64,000 nucleotides of DNA from Salvator merianae (lineage: Eukaryota; Chordata; Lepidosauria; Squamata; Teiidae). The position numbers and the translations under genes are program-made. The first letter of the stretch is position 1. Each line of letters begins with the position of its first letter. Below are positions 35,488 through 45,385 of the stretch, one piece after another. The notes under the pieces were generated by a model, which ran no database searches, had not been told where the DNA came from, and saw nothing but the letters and a program-made list of their open reading frames with translations. The stretch covers positions 45,930,742 through 45,994,741 of the forward strand of contig QVOM02000119.1 in NCBI GenBank assembly GCA_003586115.2, read 5' to 3'.

Positions 35488-37571
35488 CTAAAGCCAAAAG
35501 TGGATTTCTGGGGTTAGATAATGTGAAAGAGGGTAGGAGAAGGATCCATTGGCTGGATGTCTTAAAGGACAGAAATGTCCAGGAAGGATGGGAAATTTTG
35601 AGAAAGGAGATTCTAGAGGCACAATCTTTAACAATTCCTAAAAGAAAAAAGAATGGCAAGCGTCTAAAGAGACCAGGGTGGATGAACCCTGAACTTAATA
35701 ACTTGCTAAAAAGAAAAAAAGAAATGTTTAAAAAATGGAAAGAGGGGGACATATCAAAAGAAGAATATAATGCAATCTGCAGGAACTGCAGGATAAGTGT
35801 CAGACAGGCTAAAGCTAAAAATGAATTGAGGATTGCAAGAGAGGCCAAAAACAATAAAAAAGGGTTTTGGGGGTATGTCAGAAGCAAAAGAAAAGTCAAA
35901 GAAGCTATAGGACCTTTACAAAATGAGAAGGGCGATTTGGTCAAAAACGATATTCAGAAGGCAGAACTTCTGAACTCCTATTTTGCATCTGTTTTCTCTC
36001 AGAAAGGAAAGGAAACATCAGTTGGCCTTCACTGTGCTGTTGAGGGAATAAGAGAATCAAGGCTCTGTATGGACAAGGAGAAGGTGAGGGAACACTTAGC
36101 AAACTTAAATGTATTCAAGTCTCCAGGCCCAGATGAATTACATCCTAGGGTGCTGAAGGAATTAGCTGATATAATTGCTGAACCACTCTCCGTGATATTT
36201 GAGAACTCATGGATAACAGGAGAAGTCCCAGAAGATTGGAGAAGGGCAAATGTTGTACCTATCTTTAAAAAAGGAAAGAAGGCTGACCCAGGCAACTACA
36301 GGCCTGTGAGCCTGACTTCAATACCAGGCAAGATATTTGAACAAATCATTAAACAGCACATATGGGAGCACTTGGATGGAAATGCAGTAATTAACCAAAG
36401 CCAACATGGATTTGTAACAAACAAGTCATGCCAGACTAATCTTATTTCCTTTTATGACAAAATTACTGGATGGATCGATCAAGGAAAGGCTGTGGACATA
36501 GTATATCTTGACTTTAGCAAAGCATTTGACAAGGTGTCTCATACTATACTTATTGAAAAAATGATCAAATATGGGATTGACAGGACAACTGTTAGGTGGA
36601 TTCATAACTGGCTTAGTGATCGTACTCAAAGAGTGGTCATAAATGGCTTCACATCCGATTGGAAGACTGTCTCGAGTGGGGTACCGCAAGGCTCTGTCTT
36701 GGGCCCATTGCTGTTCAACATTTTTATAAACGAGCTGGATGAAGGTGTCGAGGGGACGCTGATCAAATTTGCAGACGACACAAAGCTAGGAGGGGTTGCT
36801 AACACTAGGGAGGAGAAGGAGAGGATTCAAAAGGATTTGGACAAGCTTGAACAGTGGGCTGAAACTAACAGAATGACATTTAACAGGGAGAAATGCAAAG
36901 TTTTACATCTGGGTAAGAAAAATGACAATATCCAATACAGAATGGGGGGAATCTCGCTGAGCAGCAGCACATGTGAAAAGGATCTGGGTGTACTAGTAGA
37001 TCACAGATTAAACATGAGTCAACAGTGTGATGCAGCTGCAAAAAAGGCAAATACCATCCTGGGCTGTATCAAGAAGGGTATAGAGTCTAGATCACGAGAA
37101 GTAATTGTCCCACTTTACTCTTCCTTGGTCAGACCTCATCTGGAGTATTGTGTCCAGTTCTGGGCACCCCAGTTTAAAAAAGACATTGACAAACTGGAAC
37201 AAGTTCAGAGAAGGGCGACCAAAATGGTGAGTGGTCTGCAAACCATGTCCTACGAGGAACGGTTAAAGGACCTAGGAATGTTTAGCCTGCAGAAGAGAAG
37301 ACTGAGAGGAGACATGATAGCTGTTTTCAAGTATCTGAAGGGCTGTCACAGTGCAGAAGGATTGGCCCTATTCTCAGTTGCGCAAGAAGGAAGGACTAGA
37401 AACAATGGGATGAAACTTCAAGGGAGTAGATACAGGCTAGATATTAGGAAAAACTTCCTGACCGTAAGGGCAATCAGTCATTGGAACAGGTTGCCACAGG
37501 AGGTGGTGGGCTCTCCTTCGCTGGAGGTCTTCAAGGAGAGGCCGGACAGTTATCTGTCTGGGATGCTTTAG
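35460..37571 (+). CDS. CR1 ORF2 fragment: linker and reverse transcriptase, endonuclease missing
   Basis: The frame is open for 703 codons and opens on a GTG, so it has no natural start; the first 10 or so codons come from flanking DNA. Residues 25-210 are the basic linker. From about residue 215 (SPGPDELHPRVLKELA) comes the RT domain. All catalytic motifs are present: motif A DFSKAFD with Asp at about residue 351, motif B SGVPQGS at 406-412, and the catalytic FADD at 437-440. The C-terminal part (RGDMIAVFKYLKG, HWNRLPQEV) ends with a TAG stop. A full CR1 ORF2 is some 950-1000 residues with an N-terminal endonuclease, absent here. It is a dead-on-arrival copy, not a host gene. Confidence 0.9.
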   Translation: MTSHFSSTLSKAKSGFLGLDNVKEGRRRIHWLDVLKDRNVQEGWEILRKEILEAQSLTIPKRKKNGKRLKRPGWMNPELNNLLKRKKEMFKKWKEGDISKEEYNAICRNCRISVRQAKAKNELRIAREAKNNKKGFWGYVRSKRKVKEAIGPLQNEKGDLVKNDIQKAELLNSYFASVFSQKGKETSVGLHCAVEGIRESRLCMDKEKVREHLANLNVFKSPGPDELHPRVLKELADIIAEPLSVIFENSWITGEVPEDWRRANVVPIFKKGKKADPGNYRPVSLTSIPGKIFEQIIKQHIWEHLDGNAVINQSQHGFVTNKSCQTNLISFYDKITGWIDQGKAVDIVYLDFSKAFDKVSHTILIEKMIKYGIDRTTVRWIHNWLSDRTQRVVINGFTSDWKTVSSGVPQGSVLGPLLFNIFINELDEGVEGTLIKFADDTKLGGVANTREEKERIQKDLDKLEQWAETNRMTFNREKCKVLHLGKKNDNIQYRMGGISLSSSTCEKDLGVLVDHRLNMSQQCDAAAKKANTILGCIKKGIESRSREVIVPLYSSLVRPHLEYCVQFWAPQFKKDIDKLEQVQRRATKMVSGLQTMSYEERLKDLGMFSLQKRRLRGDMIAVFKYLKGCHSAEGLALFSVAQEGRTRNNGMKLQGSRYRLDIRKNFLTVRAISHWNRLPQEVVGSPSLEVFKERPDSYLSGML

Positions 37572-37658
37572 TGAATCCTGCATTGAGCAGGGGGTTGGAC
37601 TCGATGACCCTAGAGGTCCCTTCCAACTCTATGATTCTATGATTCTATGATTCTATGA
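35488..37658 (+). mobile_element. Young 5'-truncated CR1 LINE
   Basis: A CR1 element with an almost undamaged reverse-transcriptase frame, a short 3'UTR (GGGGGTTGGACTCGATGACC) and the diagnostic tail of repeated ATTCTATG ending at about 37658. The endonuclease half of ORF2 and all of ORF1 are missing, the usual outcome of incomplete reverse transcription. It lies in sense orientation in an ANKS1B intron. Its last 480 bp are almost identical to the fragment at 55060-55545. Confidence 0.93.
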
Positions 37659-37659
37659 A

Positions 37660-38184
37660 AGGAAAATAGTTTGTCAGTTTGCTGATAGGTGCTCTTTACT
37701 TCAGAGGTTGTTTGAAGGTGAATTAAAACACATGTGCAGCTGAGAATTCAGAGATTAACCTAACTTTCCTAAGGGAATCTACCAATATGACTGAGAAAGG
37801 AAATATTTCTGGACTAGCATTGTTTGAGTGTCCTCTGAACATTCAGGCAAAGCACAGGTTTTCACTAGACGCTGCTATCAATACAAAATAATTAGGCAGC
37901 AGTGCTTTTACAATCACAGGGAAACAGGAACATTTTAAATTGTTTTCTAGCTCGAAAGTACAACTGATATGCAACCTAAAATTTAATAATAACAAACAGA
38001 AAAACACATTTCTCTTTTCTTTTTTAATAAAAATGTGAGGAAAGTCCAAGAATCTTATGTAGGGTCAAGAATATGTAGTCTGAGATTCGTAGAGAAATAT
38101 ACAGCATAAGACTGAGAGTGCTACACCCATTTTGAAGCTCTTTCAGCAAGCACAGCAATGGCAATCTTAAAGTATTTGTTTGCT
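37660..38184. other. Intronic sequence, no gene seen
   Basis: Short unique-looking stretch between two LINEs. No recognisable feature. Confidence 0.45.
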
Positions 38185-39965
38185 TGCTTGTTTATTTATT
38201 CAACACATTTGTACCCCACCCTTCACCATAAGATCCCAAGCCAGGTCACAACATATGATAAAATACAAAGCATTAACACATAGTTAAAATATAGCCTACC
38301 TGCCCTCTCTCCCACTTGGCAGGATTACATTCAGAGGAACTGAGCATCAAAGGCTCACCTGAAGAGGTACATTTTAACCGGGCACCAGAAAGCATATAAA
38401 GTTGGTGCCTGGCATACCTCCACTGGGAGGCTATTCCAAAAACAAGGGGCTGTCACAGAGAAGACCCTATCACATGCTGCAACTCCTTGCATCTCTGAGG
38501 ATAGCAGAACTACAAGAAAACTCTCACTTTGCGATCTTAAAGCATAGGCAGATCAGTATGGGAGAAGGCGCTTCTTTAGATATTCAGGCTCAAAACCATT
38601 TAGGGCTTTATATGGCAATATCAGCACCTTGAACTGGGCTTGGTAGAAAATTGGAAGCTAGCGCAGTCCCTTCCGGACCATCATCTGACCAGAAATTTTA
38701 TCAGCAGTCCTGCTGTGTTCTGCAGTAGTTCTAACTTACAGATCATCTTCGAGGATGACCCCATGCAGAGCACATTACAATAGTCTAATCTGGATTACCA
38801 GAGCATGGATCATTCTATTTAGGAAAGTCCAAAACTGGTGAATCAGTTGGAGATGGAGGAAAGCACTTCTGGTCATCGCTGCCACCTGAACCTCAAGCAA
38901 CAGTGATGCCATCTAACTTCCTGGGCTCAAGACCCTGTGACACACAGTACCTCCATCTTGTCTGAATTCAGTTTCAATTTATTGGTCCACATCCAGCCGA
39001 TTACTGCCTCCTGACCTGCCTGACCTGACTCAAAAGAAATGGAGAGAGAGAGAGTTGAGTGTCATCAGCATACTGATGGCACCTCACTCCAGATCTCCTG
39101 ATGACGTCTCCCATCGGCTTCACATAGATGTTAAGCAGCATAGGGAACAAAACTAATCCCTGAGGAACTCCATATGAGAGATCCCAAGGGGACAAACAAA
39201 AGTTCCCAACTAGTGCTTTCTGGAGACAGGAAGAAAACCAGTGCAGAACAGCACCTCCTGTTTCCAATCCCTGAAGCAATTCCAGCAAGATACCATGGTC
39301 AATGGAATCAAAGGCTACTGAGAGATCAAGCTACTGAGCCTGAGAATAAACAGGGTTGTGTTGCCCCTGTCCCTCTCCTGACAGAGGTCATCCATCAGGG
39401 TGACCAAGGCAGTCTCAGTACCATACTGCCATCTGAAACCAGACTGAAGTGGGTCAAGATAATCTATTTCCTCCAAGTATGCCCGCAGCTGGGTAGCCAC
39501 CACTCTCTCCAGTACCTTCCCCAAAAAGGTGGTATTAGCAACTGGGCAACAGTTTAACATATCTGGGTCCAGGAAGGTACTCTTAAGTGCCACTGGCACT
39601 TAATCTCCCTGCCACAATCAGACATTTATCACTCAGCCATACCCCTTCAGCTAGCTTCAGTTAGCCACAATGGACAAGAATCAAGGGGACAAACAGATCA
39701 CCAGACCCCTGCAAGCAGTTTCTCCTCTTCCTCAGACCACAATATTTGAAACTGATCCAAAATGACAGGACCAGATGGTGCTCCAGGCATCTCCACTGAA
39801 CCATTTCCAACTATGGAGTCCAATTCCCTGCAAATCTGAGTGACTTTGTTCCAAAAGTGCCTTATGAATTCATCAGAAAGACCCTTCAAAGCTGGCATGA
39901 AGGATCCTTACAGATAGATGATGAAAGCCCTTTAACCACCTGGAATAACTCTGCTGGATGACCAC
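38185..39965 (-). mobile_element. L2/CR1-group LINE, minus strand, best-preserved copy of the family here
   Basis: Minus-strand blocks in order from high to low coordinate: KGLSDEFIRHFWNKVTQICR at 39830-39890, FLGKVLERVVATQLRAYLEE then YLDPLQSGFRWQYGTETALV at 39420-39530, and LSYGVPQGLVLFPMLLNIYV, GVRCHQYADDTQLSLS at 39040-39180, keeping the catalytic YADD. A long 3' region ends in the tail TTTGTACCCCACCCTTCACC near 38210. Frameshifts separate the blocks. Confidence 0.88.
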
Positions 39966-40790
39966 TTGAGAACGTGGTTGTTATTTTTTCCCTTTGGAAT
40001 TTTCTCATTACTATTTTGAGGGGGGAGGGGGCAAGGCAAGGTGGCTTCCTGAAGAAAACTTACATGTACAAAAACAAGGACCTCATGCAGGCTTTTTTAA
40101 TGAAGTTTTGGAAAGGACAGGGTGGAGAATTGCATTATCTTCTTATACTTCTTTTGCCATGAGAAATACCCTTGATCTTATAACTCAGTCTTACCTTCAG
40201 TGTACACATTAGTGAGACAGAAGATACCATAAGAATGAAAAATGCTGTTTGAAACTGATGCTAACATAGTCTCTAACGGGCAAGCATTTGATTCATTCAG
40301 GCTGCATAGCTCTGTAAGCTTGCTTGTTACTTCTGTTTCAGAAGTACTGTTCCAGAACTCCCTAATCAATAAAATATCCTTTAATTTCTTTCCCTTTCCC
40401 ATTTTGTCCCTTCTCAGTGCTGACACTAATCTCCAATGATATTCAAAAGACTATAGACAAAGCTATGTGCTTCTTTAATGCCTAATGGTATACAATGTTT
40501 TTTGCTGAACTGTGCACAGTGTTCGGTTTTTCTCTGGAACCCATGAGATGCTGCAGATTTCACATATAGAGATCAGACTTTAACTTGCGTTTGCAGTTTT
40601 CCTTTTTGCTCATCAAGTATTTGCACATGTTTACAAAGTGATGCCTCTGCACTTTTCTTTGCTTTAAGCTTTCTCCTTTAGGACTTCAGCTACAGGGTTT
40701 TTTTTCCCCATCCTATGAGCGATTTGGTTGTTAAAATGAAGGAGCTGTAGTTATGTCGTACACAAGTTCTCATTGCCTAATTCCCATTGC
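39966..40790. other. Intronic sequence, no gene seen
   Basis: No recognised repeat or exon. Confidence 0.45.
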
Positions 40791-40799
40791 CTTTTTAAT

Positions 40800-40937
40800 G
40801 AAATTTCTCATGAAATATAATATAATGTATTATTTATTTTAATGTATGATGTATCACTGAGTATTGTATTTTTCATGACTGCTGTAAACTGCCTTGAGTA
40901 ATTTATTAGAAAGACAGTATACAAATAAACTGGATGA

Positions 40938-41009
<72 letters not shown>

Positions 41010-41011
41010 AA
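40800..41011 (+). repeat. Plus-strand LINE/SINE 3' tail with (GAAA)n
   Basis: GTAAACTGCCTTGAGTAATT then GAAAGACAGTATACAAATAA is followed by about 19 GAAA units (40936-41011). The same tail without the microsatellite is at 54550-54700. Confidence 0.85.
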
Positions 41012-41224
41012 TGACTCATGTGTGAATGGTGTGTTGGAGTTTTTCTGTCATGGCTTTTCCAACAAACAGTCCTCTTCTGAAGAAACAAGCTCCTTGAAAT
41101 GACTATGTACTTATTGGTTAACAGTGTTCTTGGGATGGCACAGATTAATTGACTGATTGTCTTAGAAGTAATGGGATGGGCTGCACATTACTGCTATACT
41201 AACTGTGTCTGGAGGAGGAAGATA

Positions 41225-41655
41225 CATAGTGGGGAAAACCTATGGTAGCTATTTGTGATGAATGGAAAGGGAAGAACACTCTATGAAGCTGATGGGTAGG
41301 AGAGTTAGGACTGACAAGGGGAAGCACTTTTTAACCCAGAAGGTCATCAGTCTATGGAATTTACTATAAGAGGAGATGATGAGAGCAGTCAGAAGGGACT
41401 GCTTTAAGAAGGGATTAGACAAATTCATGTAGGGCAAGTGTATCAATGACTACTACAAAGGATGCCTAGATGTTGGAGAGACAAGCCTCTAGGTCAGAGA
41501 CAAGCATGACACCTCTAAAGGCCTTTTGCAGGGAGAAGAGAGCAGATGAAGGTTTTGCCTTCATCTTCTGCTTGGAAACCCTAGAAGCAATTGGTGGACC
41601 ACTGTGTGAAACAGGGCCGATCCAGCAGGGCTCCTGTGTTCTTATGATACCTGCT
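41225..41655 (+). mobile_element. Older CR1-type 3' fragment
   Basis: AGCACTTTTTAACCCAGAAG, GGTCATCAGTCTATGGAATT and GGGATTAGACAAATTCATG correspond to the end of CR1 ORF2 (FLT..VINLWN, then FK..LDKFM). The end, CCAGCAGGGCTCCTGTGTTC then TTATGA, is the tail of a CR1 subfamily. A minus-strand piece of the same kind is at 51832-52060. Confidence 0.65.
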
Positions 41656-41949
41656 TGAGGGTTCTTGCCACAGGTGTGTGCGTGTGACTGCACTACTTCT
41701 ATGTAACTCTGTGCAGTAAACGAAGTAGTGTGTCGGATCATCCTTTGCAAAAAACTTACCAGCAGGTAATAAAACTGTGCCTACTCATTTGGCATACATT
41801 ATGATCTTGCATTATAATGATCCTTAAAATATCCTGTATCAACTCTTTTTCCAGAGGTAACATTAACAACAAAAAATAAAATATTAGAACAAGTTGTTTA
41901 GTATTAAACTTCTTGTGACCACATAATCTGGCCAGCTAACAAGTCATGG

Positions 41950-42040
41950 TATGCTCCAACATATTGATTGATATAGCAAGGGGATCTAGCAGCACTTTAG
42001 AGACTAACAAAGAAAGAAGGTGGTAGCGTGAGCTTTCATA
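41950..42040 (-). repeat. Interspersed repeat, left inverted arm
   Basis: GATATAGCAAGGGGATCTAG, CAGCACTTTAGAGACTAACA and GCGTGAGCTTTCATA. The reverse complement matches 42725-42815. The repeat is of a kind common in reptile genomes (GATGAAGT...CTAAGGTGCTACTAG), but I cannot assign it to a superfamily. Confidence 0.75.
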
Positions 42041-42696
42041 GGGTATGCTCATACTTACGATTTTTAAAACTGCTTGAATAAAATGAGCAAATTGCGCGCA
42101 GAAAAAAAGCCTTCCAAACACAGTTACCCGTTCAGTCGATTCATAACTCACCTGTAGTGCAGCCTATTCTCCGCAACAGACAACCTACCATGACTGCAAA
42201 GGGTGCTGATCATTGATTAGACACTGGGTATGAAATCCCTGCCTCTTTGCTGAAGTAGTTTCCAACTCCTTAACTCCTTAGCTGCCAGGTTTTTTGTTTG
42301 CAAACAAACTCATTCTGAAACTCAAGTCTCTCTCTCTTTCCCCACTCCTTGTTATTATAATAAGTCAAATGTGCTTTTCCAATCTAAAGACAGCGGATAG
42401 GAGTTATTTTTGCAAGTTCAGCTTCCTTTGATCTGTTTAATTGAGTTTAAAAGTTCTCAGTGCCGGCAAAAGCTCGCTGGTGCCCCTTCCTCTCTGTCCG
42501 ATTGTCTAAGGCTGTGATTGGTGGAGGCACTCCCCACTCAGTTCTAAGGTGCCCCAAGAGCTCTTTTCTCCCAGTTGTTGAAGAGTCACCTCATTACAGG
42601 CTTGGAGCAGGGTAAGGCAAATTGTATTATTTCCTGTTTGGTGCCCCAGGGTCAAATTCACCCAGAAGGTGACAGAAATAGCTAGTCTGAACACAC
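42041..42696. mobile_element. MITE, GGGTGTGTTCAGAC family, second copy
   Basis: The right end, in reverse complement, is GTGTGTTCAGACTAGCTATT then TCTGTCACCTTCTGGGTGAA. It matches the left end of the 14721-15459 element almost base for base over about 40 bp. The left end GGGTATGCTCATAC is a weaker match. About 656 bp, no coding sequence. It lies between two inverted copies of another repeat. Confidence 0.65.
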
Positions 42697-42711
42697 TAAG
42701 CCCACTTACTC

Positions 42712-42835
42712 TGATACATCTGATGAAGTAGGCTTAGTCTATGAAAGTTCATGCTACCAACTTCTTTTTCTTTGTTAGTCTCTAAGGTGCTACTAGACCC
42801 TCTTGCTATACTGATCCAGACTAACATTGCTATGT
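42712..42835 (+). repeat. Interspersed repeat, right inverted arm
   Basis: CATCTGATGAAGTAGGCTTA, GTCTATGAAAGTTCATGCTA, GTTAGTCTCTAAGGTGCTAC and CTTGCTATACTGATCCAGAC. It is longer at its 5' end than the left arm by about 40 bp. Confidence 0.75.
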
Positions 42836-42959
42836 CTTTGAATTCTACCATACTGATTGATAGTGAACAAAAAAGTGTATTATCAAAAGCACCTATGGGA
42901 TAACATTGTGCACAAGAATTATACGGCCCCGCCCACAAACGGTACTCACCTTCCTACCT

Positions 42960-43210
42960 GTATGTAGGTGCTATAGAGAATCCAGGCTTATTAGGTGAAG
43001 CATCTAATAGTCTTGGGCCTCTCTATGTGGTTCACTTCTGCTGAACTTGGGTTCAGCGCAAGACTACTGTGATGGTACCTACCCTTTGGAATACCCTCCC
43101 ATCTGACATTTGGGAGGCACCTTCATATCTGTCATTTCGGCCTGTTAAAGATATTTCATAACACTCAGATCTTCCCTGTGTGAACTTTTATATACCCTAC
43201 TCGTGTTTTT
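42960..43210 (+). repeat. Plus-strand LINE 3'-ORF fragment
   Basis: TTTGGAATACCCTCCCATCT, GACATTTGGGAGGCACCTTC and a following CTGTTAAAGA resemble the end of the L2/CR1-group ORF (LWN.LP..VREAPSL...FKRRLK). Degenerate. It ends about 360 bp upstream of the SAM1 exon. Confidence 0.45.
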
Positions 43211-43571
43211 CAGCATTGGTTTATATGTTTTTAAATTTGTTTACCCTTGGCCCGTTCTGCATTGGGCCTTATCCCAGAACAGGGGCCTGCCATCCACATG
43301 TGGTGCAGATTATGGCAGGCCTCGCCCAGACATTATCTCTTTTGTAGCCTTGAAAATACCACTTACCACCAGCCTCTCCAAACCAAGGCTTTTTGATATA
43401 GCATACCATAGTGGCAGTTTTAACATTTGTGTACTTAAAAATAAATGTGATTCTAATTTTTTTTGGATGTGATAGATATCAGTTTGTTAACAATATGCTG
43501 TTTTGAATGGAATTACATAATATTTGAAATTACTGAAAACATCTGTCAATAACTCCTCCTTTTTGTTTTAG

Positions 43572-43670
43572 GGAAGCAATGTTATGGAAGATCAGGATCT
43601 CTTAGAAATTGGCATCCTTAATTCTGGGCACAGACAAAGAATTCTACAGGCCATTCAGCTTCTTCCAAAG
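43572..43670 (+). CDS. ANKS1B: ANKS1B internal exon: C-terminal half of SAM domain 1
   Basis: A 99-nt exon of 33 codons, phase 0 at both ends. It follows a pyrimidine-rich tract ending in TTTTGTTTTAG and is followed by a GTATAC donor. The peptide begins [15 protein letters not shown] and ends QAIQLLPK, which I recognise as the end of the first SAM domain of ANKS1B (AIDA-1); the paralogue ANKS1A differs here (EEQDLRDIGI type). ANKS1B is a neuronal ankyrin-repeat, tandem-SAM and PTB-domain scaffold of the postsynaptic density, with nuclear isoforms; SAM domains mediate protein-protein contacts. The length is a multiple of three, so skipping would keep frame while destroying SAM1. The preceding exon, with the start of SAM1, was not found upstream in this window. 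Peptide and splice sites are seen directly; the gene name is from family knowledge. Confidence 0.93.
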
Positions 43671-44029
43671 GTATACTTTTATATGATGCAGATTTCATTG
43701 TCTTAAGGATGAAACAAGTCTTAACTAGAAATGTTTTCTGTTAGGGGTTTGCTGTCTTCCAACAAGATTTTTAAATCTCATTCATATATGCAATATAAGA
43801 TTTATATAGATGTACTTTAAAAAAAAAAATCAACAGTCTTTTCAACCCAACCAAAGCAAACACTATAAAGAGGGTGTTGGGGGCATTCTGGTACTGACCA
43901 TATAGTATACAACTGTATGCCTATGGGGGAAAATACATGTATGAGGGAAGGTAGATGCATACACAGGTCCCTATGCAAAAAATTTTCAAAAACCATCATG
44001 TATAACTAGGTCCGTTTAACAGAGAAGTT

Positions 44030-45385
44030 ATTTTTGTTTGTATTTCAATCCTACCCTCAGGCTGGGTTACGTTAAAATAAATATAAAAGCACACTTAAAA
44101 ATCAACTCACTTAAACAATAGATAATAGTGCCTGAAAGTAAGACGCTAGGGAAAGGTAAGTCTTAAATTCTCCAAAGATAATATTGTACACCCACACAAT
44201 TAGTCAGTATGAAATAGGAATAAGTTTTCAATGTTGGTATCAGTGTGGGTGTAAAGGTGTGCATGTCTGTGTGTGTGTTTATGGTAGGATTGCAGAAAGG
44301 TTCAGAAATGTTGTGGAGAGATTAGGGCAGAGATAGGCAAAATAATTGGAAAGTCACTTAAATTGACAAAATAGTTCTGTGTATTTAGAAGTGTTAGGTA
44401 TATAGTAAAATAACTGGTATTGGCCACTCAAGCAGTACTGGTCAATGGATGGAAGGATTCGACTATTTGATCAATGGACAGATGATATCATTTTATTATG
44501 GATCAGATATAATTTGATTATGTTATGGAATGAATTATTTATAAAGGACAAAAAGATCAGAAAAAATGGGAAATAAATGGCAAAAGATGATAGTGTATGA
44601 GAAACAGGGGAAGGGGATCCAAAGGTTATACTACAAAACTGATGTCCTGATGGAATAATGGAAGTTTCTAATCTAAGGTTTGTTTCCAACAGCAGGGAGG
44701 GAGAGTGTGAAGACCAGTGGGAGTATCAGGATGAAGGGTTGGGTAAATATGTATGTTATATGGAATTGTTAATGCGTTAAATGTTAAAATAAAATAAAAA
44801 GAAATACAAATTTAAAATGCTAAAAAAGGGGGGAAAGTGAGTCTTCAGCACACATCAAAATCCATATGGTGAAAGAGCTAGATGCCCCTCAGAGAGAAGG
44901 TCGTTCAGCCGCGAAGGCTCTTTCACATGCTTTTGCACCTTTAATTGTTGATAAAGCTGATGCTATCAAGGAGGACTCTCCCACAGATCTTAACTAATGG
45001 CCAGGTCTTTATAGGAGGAGGCATTTTTTTATATATATTTGGGATCCAAGTTGTTTAGGGCTTTATAACTCAGTGTTAACACCTTGAATTGGACTCAGCC
45101 TTACATGTGTCCAGCCAAGAGTCCCTGTCAGCAGTCTTGCTGCTACATTCTGCACTAGCTGCAGCTTCCAAACCATCTTCAGGGGCAACCCCAATCACAG
45201 TGCAACACAATAGTCTAATCTGGAGACTACCAGACCATGGATTACAGTGACCAAGCTAAATCTGTCCATAAAGGGCTGAAGTTGGCAAATGGGCCTGAAT
45301 TGAAAGTAGGCACTTTTGGTCACCACTGCTATCTGAGCCTGCAACAACAGCAACTTTATTCAGGAGTACTTTCAAACTATTTACT
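44030..45385 (-). repeat. Minus-strand LINE 3' region, interrupted
   Basis: The tail ATTTCAATCCTACCCTCAGG lies at 44042-44061. The main body at 44850-45385 carries TTGTTTAGGGCTTTATAACT, CACCTTGAATTGGACTCAGC and GTGCAACACAATAGTCTAAT, as in the copies at 38590-38790 and 63090-63290. The part between (about 44280-44820) is A/T-rich and looks like a separate insertion ending AAAATAAAATAAAAAG. Confidence 0.7.

Noticed and set aside
35279..35944. 221-codon minus-strand frame as a gene
   Set aside because: Two thirds is antisense to the CR1 ORF. Only the part beyond the junction (35275-35487) is treated as a finding.
40906..41088. Phe/Ser-repeat minus-strand protein
   Set aside because: Translation of the (GAAA)n microsatellite at the end of a LINE tail.
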